From contig NZ_CP053836.1 in assembly GCF_013201825.1 (NCBI RefSeq), positions 1,550,001-1,614,000 of the forward strand: a DNA stretch of 64,000 nucleotides. Direction: 5' to 3'. Below the pieces are notes generated by a model that did not search any database, was not told where the DNA came from, and saw only the letters and a program-made list of their open reading frames with translations. This DNA is from Halarcobacter ebronensis. Its GTDB lineage: Bacteria; Campylobacterota; Campylobacteria; Campylobacterales; Arcobacteraceae. The position numbers were made by a program, and so were the translations under genes. Shown here in pieces: positions 7,452 through 17,295 of this stretch (positions within the stretch are counted from its first letter, which is position 1; each line of letters opens with the position of its first letter).

Positions 7452-9459
7452 GCCGTTGTTAATAGAGATTGGTGTAGAAGAACTACCAGCAATACCATTT
7501 TTAAAAGAGTTACCAAATATTGAGAAAAAGTGGACTGATATTTTAGAAAAAAATAGGCTTTTATGTGATTTTGAATTCTTTTATACTCCAAGAAGATTGG
7601 TTTTATGGCATAGAGAATTTCAAATAAAACAAGAAGATTCAATTGAAGAGATGTTTGGTGCACCAATAAAGATTGCATATAAAGATGGAGAACCAACTGG
7701 CGCTGCATTAGGGTTTGCTAAAAAATGTGGAGTTGATATTAATGAGTTAGGCAAAATTGATCAAGGAAAAGGTGAAGTTCTATATTATAAAAAAGAGGTT
7801 TCAGGAACTCAATCAAAAGAGTTATTAAATGAGATGATTAATGAATTTATTAACTCACTAAATTTTGGAAAATCAATGAGATGGGCTAGCAGAAGTGATA
7901 GCTTTATTAGACCAATTAGAAATTTGGCAATTCTTTTAGGTGATGAAATTGTAGATGCAGAGCTTTTTGGAGTAAAATCTTCAAATAGTTCTTTTGCACA
8001 TAGAATGGTCTCTTACGAACCATTTACCTTTGATTTTGCAGGAGATTATTTTTGTAAACTTGATAAAAATGGTGTAATTTTATATCCAGATGAGAGACGA
8101 AAATTAATCTTAAATCAAATGAAAGAGATTGAAGCAACAAATGGTGTTAAAATTGAGATTGACACTGAACTTTTAGAAGAAGTTGTTGCAATCACAGAGT
8201 ATCCAACAGCTTTAATTGGTAAATTTGATGAAGAGTTTTTAACACTTCCTGAAGAGGTTATTGTTACTTCAATGAAAGAGAACCAAAGATATTTTGCAGT
8301 TTATAAGGATGATAAATTAACTAATCATTTTATTGTTGTATCAAACTCTAAAACTGATGATTTTTCATTAATTACCGCTGGAAATGAAAAAGTATTAAGA
8401 CCAAGATTAGCTGATGCAATGTTCTTTTATAAAAATGATATTAAAAATGGTTTATCTAATGAAGGGCTTAAAAAACTTGTTTTTGTTGAAGGTCTTGGTT
8501 CAATGTATGATAAGTGTGAAAGAGAAGCAATTATTGCACAATATTTAGCAGAAACTTTTGGTTTAAAAGATAATGAATTAATAAAAAAGGCTGTAATGTT
8601 AAGTAAAGCTGACCTTATGTCTGAAATGGTTTATGAATTTACAGAACTTCAAGGTTTAATGGGATACTACTATGCAAAAATTGCAAATGAAGATGAAAAA
8701 GTATATATAGCTTTAAAAGAGCAATATCTTCCAGATGGGGAAGAATCAGATTTGCCATCAACTATTTTTTCTTCAATTGTAGCCCTGTCTTATAAACTTG
8801 ACAATCTTATGGCTCTTTTTAGTATTGGAAAGATTCCTAGTGGTTCTAAGGATCCTTTTGGACTAAGACGTGCAGCAGCAGGTATTGTTAAAATTGCAAT
8901 TGAGCATAAACTTCCTGTTGATTTAGAAAAAATTATTGATGCTTTGAGTAACAATTATAAAAATCTAGATAAAAAACAGTTGGTTGAGTTCTTTAACGAA
9001 AGACTATTTAAAATTTTTGATGTAAATCCATCGGTATTAAAAGCAGTTTTAGGTAGCGGAGAAACAAATATTTATGAAATATCTCAAAAACTATGTGCTT
9101 TAAACCCAATTGTATTAAGTGATAGTTTTAAAGAGTATTCAGCAACATTTAAAAGAGTTGCAAATATTATAAAAGATATTGATGTAACAATAACACTAAA
9201 TATAGATGAAGCTATATTAGAAGATAAAGAAGAGAAAGAGTTAGTAGCAGCATTTAAAAAAGTAAATTCAACTGAGTATAAAACGTATGAAGATAAGCTT
9301 GATGCTCTATTTGGATTAAAGCCACAACTTGATAACTTTTTTGACAATGTATTTGTTAATCATGAAAATGAAGCTATTAAAACAAATAGAAAAAATATTA
9401 TTGGTAAAATATATCAAGCATTTAAAACTATTGCTGATATTAAAGAGATAACAATCTAA
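7444..9459 (+). CDS. glyS: Glycyl-tRNA synthetase beta subunit
   Basis: About 671 aa, the normal length for the beta chain of the bacterial alpha2-beta2 enzyme that charges tRNA-Gly. Typical segments are LIEIGVEELPA at the N-terminus, FYTPRRLVL, FLTLPEEVIVTSMKENQRYF and SGSKDPFGLRRAA. The ATG at 7444 is preferred over the TTG at 7441; a weak AAGGA lies upstream. The alpha subunit gene (glyQ) is not in the window. Confidence 0.95.
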   Translation: MNKPLLIEIGVEELPAIPFLKELPNIEKKWTDILEKNRLLCDFEFFYTPRRLVLWHREFQIKQEDSIEEMFGAPIKIAYKDGEPTGAALGFAKKCGVDINELGKIDQGKGEVLYYKKEVSGTQSKELLNEMINEFINSLNFGKSMRWASRSDSFIRPIRNLAILLGDEIVDAELFGVKSSNSSFAHRMVSYEPFTFDFAGDYFCKLDKNGVILYPDERRKLILNQMKEIEATNGVKIEIDTELLEEVVAITEYPTALIGKFDEEFLTLPEEVIVTSMKENQRYFAVYKDDKLTNHFIVVSNSKTDDFSLITAGNEKVLRPRLADAMFFYKNDIKNGLSNEGLKKLVFVEGLGSMYDKCEREAIIAQYLAETFGLKDNELIKKAVMLSKADLMSEMVYEFTELQGLMGYYYAKIANEDEKVYIALKEQYLPDGEESDLPSTIFSSIVALSYKLDNLMALFSIGKIPSGSKDPFGLRRAAAGIVKIAIEHKLPVDLEKIIDALSNNYKNLDKKQLVEFFNERLFKIFDVNPSVLKAVLGSGETNIYEISQKLCALNPIVLSDSFKEYSATFKRVANIIKDIDVTITLNIDEAILEDKEEKELVAAFKKVNSTEYKTYEDKLDALFGLKPQLDNFFDNVFVNHENEAIKTNRKNIIGKIYQAFKTIADIKEITI

Positions 9460-9470
9460 GGAGTTTTAAC

Positions 9471-9671
9471 ATGAAAAATATAATTTTGTTTTCACTTGTA
9501 TTAACTTTTATTTTTTCAGGATGTGCAACTTGGAAGGGTGTAAAAAAAGACTCTTCTGAGGCATGGGAAACAACTAAAGATACAAGTAAAAAAGCGTGGA
9601 AAGCAACAAAAGATGTAACAAATGATGCCTATGAATCTACAAAAGAGGCAATACACGAAGCTACAGAATAA
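9471..9671 (+). CDS. Small lipoprotein, 66 aa
   Basis: A signal peptide ends in the lipobox FSGC, so the mature protein would be a lipid-anchored ~48-residue peptide. The mature part is a short amphipathic repeat of Lys/Thr/Trp-Ala blocks (SEAWETTKDTSKKAWKATKD), as in small entericidin-like or stress lipoproteins. It is 11 bp after glyS with an AAGGAG ribosome site. Function unknown. Confidence 0.65.
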   Translation: MKNIILFSLVLTFIFSGCATWKGVKKDSSEAWETTKDTSKKAWKATKDVTNDAYESTKEAIHEATE

Positions 9672-9794
9672 TTAGAATATATTTCCTCTTTTAAAAGAAA
9701 TAAAATGAAATAGAGTAATAATCTGTTCTATTAATATAATTAGGGGAAATATGTTTAAAGCTATCAAAAAAACTATTTCATTTTTATTTCAAAA

Positions 9795-9870
9795 TGGAGC
9801 TGGTGAAGGGAGTCGAACCCCCGACCTGCTGATTACAAATCAGCTGCTCTACCAACTGAGCTACACCAGC
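9795..9870 (-). tRNA. tRNA-Thr (anticodon TGT)
   Basis: The reverse complement begins GCTGGTGTAGCTCAG and ends CACCAGCTCCA with an encoded CCA (76 nt). The anticodon loop TTTGTAA gives TGT, reading ACA threonine codons. The T-arm GGTTCGAC is standard. First-listed of a four-tRNA minus-strand cluster. Confidence 0.97.
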
Positions 9871-9957
9871 ATATAAGAACCAATCCATTAGATATAACAA
9901 TTAAAAAATAAATGGGGGAAATGATGTCTATAACCATCTGACGATTTCAGATTTATA

Positions 9958-10035
9958 TGGTGTCAAGAGAGAGACTTGAACTCTCGACCTCCGGCTTATG
10001 AGACCAGCGCTCTAGCCAGCTGAGCTACCTTGACA
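9958..10035 (-). tRNA. tRNA-Met (anticodon CAT, probably elongator)
   Basis: A 78-nt cloverleaf on the minus strand from TGTCAAG to CTTGACA plus encoded CCA. The loop CTCATAA has anticodon CAT. The acceptor stem is fully paired and the anticodon stem lacks the three G-C pairs of initiators, so it is elongator Met. A tRNA-Ile2 with modified CAT cannot be excluded from sequence alone. Confidence 0.9.
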
Positions 10036-10052
10036 TAAGACATCATAATGAT

Positions 10053-10129
<77 letters not shown>

Positions 10130-10146
10130 CTATGGGTACTAAAAAG

Positions 10147-10221
10147 TGGATGGGGTAGCAGGATTCGAACCTGCGAGTGACGGTACCAAAAACCGTTGCC
10201 TTACCACTTGGCGATACCCCA
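10147..10221 (-). tRNA. tRNA-Gln (anticodon TTG)
   Basis: A 75-nt minus-strand cloverleaf from TGGGGTATCGCCAAG to CTACCCCA, discriminator T, and encoded CCA. The anticodon loop TTTTGGT gives TTG, reading CAA glutamine codons. It is the promoter-proximal member of the tRNA cluster. Confidence 0.96.
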
Positions 10222-10298
10222 ACTTTTTAAGTGCCGAAATTATAGTAGAAATAACCTATTTTGTCAAGTGTTTTTAGGATAAATTTTGAAATTTTCGA

Positions 10299-10304
10299 TA
10301 TAAT
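10299..10304 (+). promoter_or_regulatory. -10 box of ribBA
   Basis: TATAAT at 10299-10304 lies 27 bp before the ribBA ATG, between the tRNA cluster and the gene, and gives a short leader. No FMN riboswitch-like structure fits in this distance. Confidence 0.5.
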
Positions 10305-10330
10305 TTTATAAATCAAATAAAGAAGATAAT

Positions 10331-11362
10331 ATGAATGCAATTAATAGAGTTAAAGAAGCAATAGAAGAGATTCAAAAAGGTAATATGGTTATTATGCTTG
10401 ATGATGAAGATAGAGAAAATGAAGGGGATTTAGTATATGCAGCTCCTTTAAGTAGTGCTCAAAAAGTTAATTTTATGGCTACACATGCAAAAGGTTTAAT
10501 TTGTGTATCGGTTACTAAAGAGACTGCGATAAGACTTGAATTAAATCCTATGGTAGCAGCAAATACTTCTTCATATGAGACAGCTTTTACAGTATCTGTA
10601 GATGCAACAAGTGCAGCAACAGGGATTAGTGCAGCAGAGAGAGATGATACAATCAAAATATTAGCAAATCCAATCTCAAAAGCTCAAGAGTTAGTTAGAC
10701 CTGGGCATATTTTTCCTCTTATTGCAAAAGATGGTGGAGTTCTAGTTAGAACTGGACATACAGAAGGTTCATTGGATTTATGTAAACTTGCAGGATTTAA
10801 TGGTGAAGCAGTTATTTGTGAGATTATGAAAGAAGATGGAACAATGGCAAGAAGAGATGATTTAGATATTTTTGCTAAAAAACATAATCTAAAACAGGTT
10901 TTTATTTCAGATTTGGTTGAATATAGATTATCTCATGAAAAACTTGTAGAAGAGATAACTCAAGAAGAGTCAAGATTTTTTAATACAGATGTATTGAAAA
11001 GGGAGTTTAAAGATCATTTTGGACAAGTACATACTGTTATTCAATTTGGTGATGCAAAAGATTTAACCCATGTTAAATTTCATACAATTATCCCTGATCT
11101 TGAACTATTTTTAAATGACGAAAAACTTCACTCAATGTTAAAGACAATTAACTTTTTACAATCAAAAGGCGGTCTTATAATCTTTTTAAATGATGATAGT
11201 GCTCATAAAGAGTCTCAAAAGGATTATGGAATAGGGGCACAAATTTTAAACTCTTTAAATGTAAAGAAAATCAAACTTATGACAAGTGGTGGAAAACACT
11301 CATTTGTAGGACTTAATGGATTTGGTTTAGAAATAGTTGAAGAGATACAAATGGAGTGTTAA
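10331..11362 (+). CDS. ribBA: 3,4-dihydroxy-2-butanone 4-phosphate synthase with degenerate GTP cyclohydrolase II domain
   Basis: The N-terminal ~200 residues are a complete RibB domain, making the four-carbon precursor of riboflavin from ribulose 5-phosphate. LDDEDRENEGDL, ATHAKGLICV, RPGHIFPLIAKDGGVL and RTGHTEGSLDL are all present. The C-terminal ~135 residues align with the GCH-II fold (FGQVHTVIQFGD, KDYGIGAQILNSL) but lack the CxTGD and CDC zinc cysteines and the RQEGR segment. That half is therefore probably inactive as GTP cyclohydrolase, consistent with the intact ribA at 1989-2564. It ends at a strong terminator. Confidence 0.93.
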   Translation: MNAINRVKEAIEEIQKGNMVIMLDDEDRENEGDLVYAAPLSSAQKVNFMATHAKGLICVSVTKETAIRLELNPMVAANTSSYETAFTVSVDATSAATGISAAERDDTIKILANPISKAQELVRPGHIFPLIAKDGGVLVRTGHTEGSLDLCKLAGFNGEAVICEIMKEDGTMARRDDLDIFAKKHNLKQVFISDLVEYRLSHEKLVEEITQEESRFFNTDVLKREFKDHFGQVHTVIQFGDAKDLTHVKFHTIIPDLELFLNDEKLHSMLKTINFLQSKGGLIIFLNDDSAHKESQKDYGIGAQILNSLNVKKIKLMTSGGKHSFVGLNGFGLEIVEEIQMEC

Positions 11363-11368
11363 AAAAGA

Positions 11369-11407
11369 GTAGGGAAGAGATATTTACTCTATCCCTACAG
11401 TTTTTTT
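11369..11407 (+). terminator. Rho-independent terminator of ribBA
   Basis: The stem GTAGGGA (11369-11375) pairs with TCCCTAC (11392-11398), and AG plus a seven-T run follows. It overlaps the last codons of the convergent minus-strand gene. Confidence 0.75.
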
Positions 11408-11875
11408 AACAAGTGCTATTACTCTTTTTAGTTCATTGATTTCATCAATTGCTAATTTTTCATTGGTTCTATAGAATTTTGAATTTTCAATAATATTAAC
11501 TTTAGACTCAACTCTATATATTGCAGCATTTCTCATCTCTTCATCCTCAATAAAAAGATATTTTTTGGGATCTTGGTTTATAACTCTTTTTAATCTATAT
11601 TCAAAGAGAAATCTATTATCACTCTCTTCGTCAAAATATTTGCATAAAGAGCCATAAACTTCTTCTTTTGATGATTCATATCTATTATAAATTACGCTTG
11701 CATAATCATTTAAATAGGTATCATAATTACTATAATCAATAAAAAATTCTTTTAATTCTTTCTCTTTAATATCAGCAAGATTATTGAACTTTTTATTTAT
11801 CATATGTTTTGCACATAAATAGACTATTTCATCACACTTATCTTGTAATTTATTTAGAAACTCTTCTATATTCAT
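11384..11875 (-). CDS. Hypothetical protein, 163 aa
   Basis: A soluble, highly charged, mostly alpha-helical protein without signal peptide or membrane helix. Notable segments are CDEIVYLCAKHMINKKFNN and a C-terminal helix INELKRVIALVKKTVGIE. It is convergent with ribBA, with the ribBA terminator inside its 3' end. No family is recognised. Confidence 0.55.
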   Translation of the reverse strand: MNIEEFLNKLQDKCDEIVYLCAKHMINKKFNNLADIKEKELKEFFIDYSNYDTYLNDYASVIYNRYESSKEEVYGSLCKYFDEESDNRFLFEYRLKRVINQDPKKYLFIEDEEMRNAAIYRVESKVNIIENSKFYRTNEKLAIDEINELKRVIALVKKTVGIE

Positions 11876-11896
11876 TTATTTATCCTTACAAATAAA

Positions 11897-11925
11897 AAAA
11901 GGAGTGATAAAAAATCACTCCTTTT
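11897..11925 (-). terminator. Terminator downstream of pckA
   Basis: A perfect 12-bp stem AAAAGGAGTGAT (11897-11908) / ATCACTCCTTTT (11914-11925) with a 5-nt loop. On the minus strand it ends in a run of T, so it terminates the oad-pckA transcript. Confidence 0.85.
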
Positions 11926-11951
11926 ATAATAATTCTAATTTTTAGATATTT

Positions 11952-13535
11952 TTATGAAATCTTTGGACCAGCAGAAGTAAAATCGTAATCATTCTCTAAT
12001 GTCAAATATTTTTTAGCATAATTTTCAATATACATACCAGCTAGTTTGATAGCTGTTTCATCATACGACTCTTTATCTTCCCAAGTATTTCTTGGATTTA
12101 GAACTTTAGTCTCCACTCCACTTAATGTTTTTGGAATCTCCAAATTAAAAATAGGTAAAGTTTCAAAGTGTGAATTATGAATTGAACCATCTAAAATTGC
12201 ATTTATACAAGCTCTTGTATTTTTTATGCTCATTCTAGAACCAATCCCGTAAGGACCACCTGTCCAACCAGTATTTACTAAATAAACACTTACATTGTGT
12301 TTATCAATTTTTTCACCTAATAATTCAGCATAAACTGTAGGATTTAAAGGAAGAAATGCTTCTCCAAAACAAGAACTAAATGTAGCAACTGGTTCTGTAA
12401 TACCTCTTTCAGTTCCTGCAACTTTTGCAGTATATCCACTTAAAAAATAGTACATTGCTTGTCTTTTATCAAGTTTTGCAACAGGAGGTAATACTCCAAA
12501 AGCATCAGCACATAAAAAGATAATATTGTTTGGATGTCCACCCCTCATATCTTTTTTATGATTAGGAATATGATTTATTGGATAAGAAACTCTTGTATTT
12601 TCTGTTTTAGAACTGTCAGTATAATCTACAACACCATTTTCATCTGCTACAACATTTTCTAAAATAGCACCTTTTTTAATTGCATTATATATATCAGGTT
12701 CAGATTCAGCATCAAGATTAATAACTTTTGCGTAACAACCACCTTCGAAGTTAAATACACCATTATCATCCCAACCATGTTCATCATCACCTATTAAAGC
12801 TCTATTTGGATCAGTTGATAAAGTAGTTTTTCCCGTACCACTTAGACCAAAGAATAGGGCAGTATCTCCATCTTTCCCAATATTAGCAGAACAGTGCATA
12901 GATAGTTTTCCCTCTAAAGGTAACCAATAATTCATCATTGAGAAAACACCTTTTTTCATCTCACCAGCGTACCACGTACCACCAATAAGTGCAATATTCT
13001 CTTCAACATTGAATATAACAAAAACTTCTGAGTTTAACCCATGGCTTGCATATGCCATATCTACAGTTTTACAAGAGTTATAAATTGTAAACTCAGGTTC
13101 GAAGTTTTCTAAATCTTCTTTAGGAGGAACAATAAACATATTTTGAATAAAGTGTGCTTGCCATGCAATCTCTGTAATAAATCTAACTGATTTTCTACTA
13201 TCTAATGATGCACCGCAATAAACATCAGTTACATATAAATCTTTATTATTTAACTGTTTTTTAGAGATTTTCTTTAAATCTTCATAAACCTCTTTTGATA
13301 CTTTGAAGTTAATATCGCCCCAAGCAATATATTTATTTGAAGGATCTTGATTAACAAAAAACTTATCTCTCGGGCTTCTTCCTGTAAAGATGCCCGTATC
13401 TATCATTAATGCGCCCGTTGAAGAGATCTTGGCCCCTTCCTTCTCAACTGCATGTTGAATTAAAGTATCAACATCAAGATTCCTATACACTGTTCCTACA
13501 TTATCAAGTCCAAGTGTACCTATGATTTCTGACAT
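11952..13535 (-). CDS. pckA: Phosphoenolpyruvate carboxykinase (ATP)
   Basis: Converts oxaloacetate plus ATP to phosphoenolpyruvate and CO2. The ATP-binding loop is [13 protein letters not shown], and the metal/substrate segments [22 protein letters not shown] and [10 protein letters not shown] are present. The start at 13535 (MSEIIGTLG) has a GGGAA ribosome site and clears the end of oadB at 13555; an upstream in-frame ATG at 13580 would overlap it. Length is 527 aa, normal. Placement after the oxaloacetate decarboxylase genes joins two oxaloacetate-consuming activities in one transcript. Confidence 0.96.
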   Translation of the reverse strand: MSEIIGTLGLDNVGTVYRNLDVDTLIQHAVEKEGAKISSTGALMIDTGIFTGRSPRDKFFVNQDPSNKYIAWGDINFKVSKEVYEDLKKISKKQLNNKDLYVTDVYCGASLDSRKSVRFITEIAWQAHFIQNMFIVPPKEDLENFEPEFTIYNSCKTVDMAYASHGLNSEVFVIFNVEENIALIGGTWYAGEMKKGVFSMMNYWLPLEGKLSMHCSANIGKDGDTALFFGLSGTGKTTLSTDPNRALIGDDEHGWDDNGVFNFEGGCYAKVINLDAESEPDIYNAIKKGAILENVVADENGVVDYTDSSKTENTRVSYPINHIPNHKKDMRGGHPNNIIFLCADAFGVLPPVAKLDKRQAMYYFLSGYTAKVAGTERGITEPVATFSSCFGEAFLPLNPTVYAELLGEKIDKHNVSVYLVNTGWTGGPYGIGSRMSIKNTRACINAILDGSIHNSHFETLPIFNLEIPKTLSGVETKVLNPRNTWEDKESYDETAIKLAGMYIENYAKKYLTLENDYDFTSAGPKIS

Positions 13536-13554
13536 TTTATTCCCTATTTTTTTC

Positions 13555-14886
13555 TTATTTAAAAATTGATAATAATACACCGGCAGCTACGGCAGAACCA
13601 ATAACTCCAGCAACATTTGGTCCCATTGCATGCATTAACAATACATTTGACCTATCATACTCTTGTCCAACTTTACTCACTACTCTAGCAGCCATTGGTA
13701 CAGCAGATACTCCTGCAGCCCCAATAAGTGGATTTACTTTTGACTCTTCCGATGAAAATTTATTCATAATTTTTGCCATAATAACTCCTGCAGCAGTCCC
13801 TGCAGCAAAAGCTAATAATCCAATAACCATAATTCCTAAAGTCTCTAAAACTAAGAATTTATCAGCAGCTAGTTTTGAACCAACTCCTAATCCTAAGAAT
13901 ATAGTAACTATATTGATTAATGAATTTTGCATTGTATCAGAAAGTCTCTCAACAACACCTGATTGTTTTAAAAAATTTCCAAAAGCAAAGGCACCAATTA
14001 AAGGTGTTGATTCAGGTAAAAATAGAACAGCTAAAAAAAGAATAACAATTGGTAAGAAAAGATTCTCCAACTTATGTACTTTTCTTAATTTAGGCATTTT
14101 AATTCTTCTCTCTTCATCTGTTGTAAGAAGTTTCATAATAGGAGGTTGAATTACTGGTACAAGTGCCATATATGAATAAGCAGCAACAGCAATTGCTCCA
14201 AGCATCTCTGGTGCTAATCTATTAGCAATAAAAATTGATGTAGGTCCATCAGCTCCACCAATAATTGAAATAGCTGAAGCAGTTTGTAGATCAAATCCAA
14301 GCATTACTGCACCAACAAGTGAACCAAAAATACCAAATTGTGCAGCACCACCAAGAATTGCTGATTTTGGGTTTGCTAATAGGGGACTAAAATCTGTCAT
14401 AGCTCCAACCCCCATAAAAATTAAAAGAGGGAAAAATTCATTTGCAATACCCATATTATAAATAATACCAAGCATTCCATGCGCTCCACCCATGTTTGCT
14501 AGTGGAATATTAGCTAATAATCCACCAAAAGCAATTGGTAGAAGTAATAGAGGTTCAAATCCTTTTGCAATTGCCAAATAAAATAGAAGAATAACTATTG
14601 CAAACATTATAATTCTACCCCATGATTGTTCAAATGCTGTCATTGGTCTTGCATCTGCAGGATTAGGTTCTGCTGTCATAACATCATCACTAGGATTTAA
14701 TATAGCATTAATTCCTGTAGTTTCATAAAAAGAGGCCATTAGCTCTGTAATTGATTTTGGTTTATACTCATGTTTTACTTCTTGTGCACTCTCATTTGCA
14801 ACCTCGTGCGTACTGTTTGCAAATGAGTTAGTAGTAAATAGTGCAAAAAAGAGTAATAGTATAAATGCCACTACTTTTTTATTCAT
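13555..14886 (-). CDS. oadB: Na+-translocating oxaloacetate decarboxylase, beta subunit
   Basis: The integral membrane decarboxylating, sodium-pumping subunit. About ten helices follow an N-terminal signal-like segment and a periplasmic-looking insertion rich in Glu/His. Family motifs visible are [41 protein letters not shown] and [14 protein letters not shown], with the polar GGADGPT loop forming the Na+ site. The start MNKKVV at 14886 is chosen because GGAG lies 6 nt upstream. The N-terminal extension compared with enteric OadB is typical of this phylum as far as I know. Confidence 0.95.
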   Translation of the reverse strand: MNKKVVAFILLLFFALFTTNSFANSTHEVANESAQEVKHEYKPKSITELMASFYETTGINAILNPSDDVMTAEPNPADARPMTAFEQSWGRIIMFAIVILLFYLAIAKGFEPLLLLPIAFGGLLANIPLANMGGAHGMLGIIYNMGIANEFFPLLIFMGVGAMTDFSPLLANPKSAILGGAAQFGIFGSLVGAVMLGFDLQTASAISIIGGADGPTSIFIANRLAPEMLGAIAVAAYSYMALVPVIQPPIMKLLTTDEERRIKMPKLRKVHKLENLFLPIVILFLAVLFLPESTPLIGAFAFGNFLKQSGVVERLSDTMQNSLINIVTIFLGLGVGSKLAADKFLVLETLGIMVIGLLAFAAGTAAGVIMAKIMNKFSSEESKVNPLIGAAGVSAVPMAARVVSKVGQEYDRSNVLLMHAMGPNVAGVIGSAVAAGVLLSIFK

Positions 14887-14912
14887 TAAATTCTCCAATT
14901 TCCTTGTTTCAA

Positions 14913-16730
14913 TTAACCAATTTTAGCTATTGTTTGACCCTCTTCAACAGGTTCACTAGCATTTACTAAAATAGCAGTAATTGTACCATCACAAGGAGCT
15001 TCAACATCAATTTCCATTTTCATAGCTTCTAAAATAGCAATAACATCACCTTGTTTAACAACATCTCCAACTTTCACATTTATTTTCCAAACATTTCCTG
15101 CAACTGTTGCTGGAACGTCAGCTCCATTACCTACTGGTGCAGGTGAAGAAGTTGTTTGAGTTGAAGTTTGAGATACTGGTGTTACTTGAATATCTGCATT
15201 TCCTTCTGCTACTGTTACATTAAATTTTTGCCCATCTACTACTACTGTGTAGTTTCCTGTTGCGTTACTCATACCTTTATTTTCTCCTAATACACAATTT
15301 TTGTCATTTTCACAAGTTGAATCATTGATTTTTCTAACATTTAAAGGACCATTCCCTTTTAAGAAAGCAATCCCTTTTTCGTCACAAGCTGCTGCAATAA
15401 ATACATTTTCTTCAGTAGCTTCAATACCTTCTTCTTTTAATCTTCCTTCCCAATATGCCATAGTTTTTTTCTCATCTCTATCTGCAATATCAAGAGGATT
15501 TTCAGTTGTTGGTTCAAGTTTTAACTTCTCTGAAGCTAATTTTACAATTTGCTCATCAGGAGTAACTGGAGTTTTACCAAAGTACCCTAAAACCATTTTA
15601 CCATAACCAGGAGCTATTTGTTTCCAAGGTCCAAACATAACATTTGCATAAGCTTGTTGCCAATAAAATTGAGAAACAGGAGTTACAGATGTACCATAGC
15701 CACCTTTTTCAACAACTTCTCTCATAGCTTTAATTACTTCAGGAAATTTTTCTAAAGTTCCATTATCTCTCATCATTTGAGTGTTAGCTGTTAAGGCACC
15801 ACCAGGCATTGGTGAAAAAGGAATAAGTGGTGAAACTTGTGTAGCCTCAGGTGGGATAAAGTAGTCTTTTAAACAACTGTTAAGAGTCTCTTCATATTTT
15901 AGAATTTTTTCAATTTCTAAACCACCTAAATCGTAATTCATCCCTTTTACAGCATGCATCATAGTTAAAATATCAGGTTGTGAAGTACCACCAGATACAG
16001 GAGCAGCAGCTAAATCTATACCATCAGCACCAGCATCAAGTGCAGCTAAATAACATGCAACAGATACACCAGCAGTTTCATGAGTATGAAGTCTAATATG
16101 AGTATCTTCTCCAACAAGTTTTCTTGCCATTTTTATTGTATCAAATACTTTTTGTGGAGATGAAGTACCAGAAGCATCTTTAAATGCAATTGAATCAAAA
16201 GGAACTCCACTATCAAGAATATTTCTTAATGTTTTCTCATAAAAAGGTACATCATGCGCACCAACACAACCTGGAGGTAAATCCATAAGAGTTACAACTA
16301 CTTCATGGTTTAAACCATACTTTTTAATGCATTCAGCAGAGTACTCTAAATTTTGAACATCGTTTAATGCGTCAAAGTTTCTAATAGTTGTTACCCCATG
16401 TTTTGCAAACATTTTTGCATGCATCTCAACTAGTTCTCTTGAACCAGTATCCAACATAACAGTATTAATACCTCTTGCTAATGTTTGTAAATTTGCCTCA
16501 GGACCAACAATTTCTCTAAATTTGTCCATCATCTCAAAGGCATTCTCTTGTAAATAAAAGAATAGCGATTGGAATCTTGCTCCTCCACCGAATTCAAAGT
16601 GCGTAATACCAGCCTCTTTCGCAGCTTCAACCGCTGGGAAGAAGTCATTCATTAGAACTCTACCTCCAAAGACAGATTGAAATCCATCTCTAAAGGTAGT
16701 GTCCATGACATCGATATATTTTTTAGCCAT
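14913..16730 (-). CDS. oadA: Oxaloacetate decarboxylase alpha subunit with biotin carrier domain
   Basis: Carboxyltransferase plus biotin carrier, 605 aa. The HMGL-like barrel begins [15 protein letters not shown], with metal/substrate segments [15 protein letters not shown] and [11 protein letters not shown]. The conserved C-terminal PYC/OADA region follows, then a Thr/Ser/Pro linker (about 525-540). The lipoyl/biotinyl domain carries EAMKMEID with biotinyl-lysine K571. It transfers the oxaloacetate carboxyl group to biotin for decarboxylation by OadB. Confidence 0.96.
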   Translation of the reverse strand: MAKKYIDVMDTTFRDGFQSVFGGRVLMNDFFPAVEAAKEAGITHFEFGGGARFQSLFFYLQENAFEMMDKFREIVGPEANLQTLARGINTVMLDTGSRELVEMHAKMFAKHGVTTIRNFDALNDVQNLEYSAECIKKYGLNHEVVVTLMDLPPGCVGAHDVPFYEKTLRNILDSGVPFDSIAFKDASGTSSPQKVFDTIKMARKLVGEDTHIRLHTHETAGVSVACYLAALDAGADGIDLAAAPVSGGTSQPDILTMMHAVKGMNYDLGGLEIEKILKYEETLNSCLKDYFIPPEATQVSPLIPFSPMPGGALTANTQMMRDNGTLEKFPEVIKAMREVVEKGGYGTSVTPVSQFYWQQAYANVMFGPWKQIAPGYGKMVLGYFGKTPVTPDEQIVKLASEKLKLEPTTENPLDIADRDEKKTMAYWEGRLKEEGIEATEENVFIAAACDEKGIAFLKGNGPLNVRKINDSTCENDKNCVLGENKGMSNATGNYTVVVDGQKFNVTVAEGNADIQVTPVSQTSTQTTSSPAPVGNGADVPATVAGNVWKINVKVGDVVKQGDVIAILEAMKMEIDVEAPCDGTITAILVNASEPVEEGQTIAKIG

Positions 16731-16735
16731 ATATT

Positions 16736-16975
16736 TTAACCTTTAAGATTTTTGTGATGTTGTACAGCAGCTACGATAGCAGCTATTTTTGCAGTGTTGT
16801 TATTTGCAGTTGTAGTTTGTGACTTTGCAGGACTAACTTTTTTTTCTGGAAAATACTTTCCAATAATCTTTGCTTGAAATTTCAATGCATAGACCATTAT
16901 AATAAGAAAAAGAAAAACTATTCCCATACCTAAAATCATGAACTTCACTGATTCAACAATTAAGTTTGTTTCCAT
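16736..16975 (-). CDS. oadG: Oxaloacetate decarboxylase gamma subunit
   Basis: A small assembly subunit with one membrane helix (MILGMGIVFLFLIIMVYALK) and a Lys/Ala/Thr-rich C-terminal tail, as in OadG proteins. The start METNLI at 16975 has a GGGAG ribosome site; the upstream in-frame ATG at 16996 is less likely. First gene of oadGAB-pckA, 5 bp before oadA. Confidence 0.88.
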   Translation of the reverse strand: METNLIVESVKFMILGMGIVFLFLIIMVYALKFQAKIIGKYFPEKKVSPAKSQTTTANNNTAKIAAIVAAVQHHKNLKG

Positions 16976-17295
16976 ATTACTCCCCGTGGTTACCATCGTG
17001 AATTAGTAATACAATTCTATATTAAAATAGCTTTAGTAAAATTTAGATTTTTCCCTATTTTAAGTAAATTTAATAATTTAAGATTTTTATTAGTTTTTAT
17101 AATATTTTGTTACCACAAATTAGCAATAAATTGTCAATTTTATATAAAAATTTCATAATATTGTTTGTAGCCTTACCAATTTTTTGTGACATTTTATTCT
17201 CCTATTTTTTTCTAATTAAGAAATTTTATAATTTTTTGTAATTTATCTTGAAAAATATTGCATTTTGTAATATAATTTTAAAAAAGGAGTTTGAG
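16976..17295. promoter_or_regulatory. 320-bp divergent intergenic region oadG / S24 repressor
   Basis: Very AT-rich. On the plus strand TTGAAA (17248-17253) and TATAAT (17271-17276) with a 17-bp spacer form a textbook sigma-70 promoter for the repressor gene. The leader would be only ~13 nt. Two TTTTGTAAT words (near 17233 and 17263) flank the -35/-10 region and could be operator half-sites. A 31-codon minus-strand frame (17097-17192) lies here too. Nothing else is recognised. Confidence 0.55.
17097..17192 (-). CDS. Possible 31-aa small ORF or leader peptide upstream of oadG
   Basis: An ATG at 17192 with a strong AGGAG ribosome site 6 nt upstream opens 31 codons (MSQKIGKATNNIMKFLYKID...). 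The 5' sequence and first codons (AGAAAAAAATAGG-AATAAAATGTCA) are nearly the same as those at the pckA start (13533-13558). It may be a leader peptide for oadG, a relic of duplication, or chance. Confidence 0.25.
   Translation of the reverse strand: MSQKIGKATNNIMKFLYKIDNLLLICGNKIL

Noticed and set aside
9751-9876. Open frame with ribosome site running antisense through tRNA-Thr
   Set aside because: Most of it (EGSRTPDLLITNQLLYQLS) is the well-known artefact of translating the complement of a tRNA; the short N-terminal part alone is not convincing.
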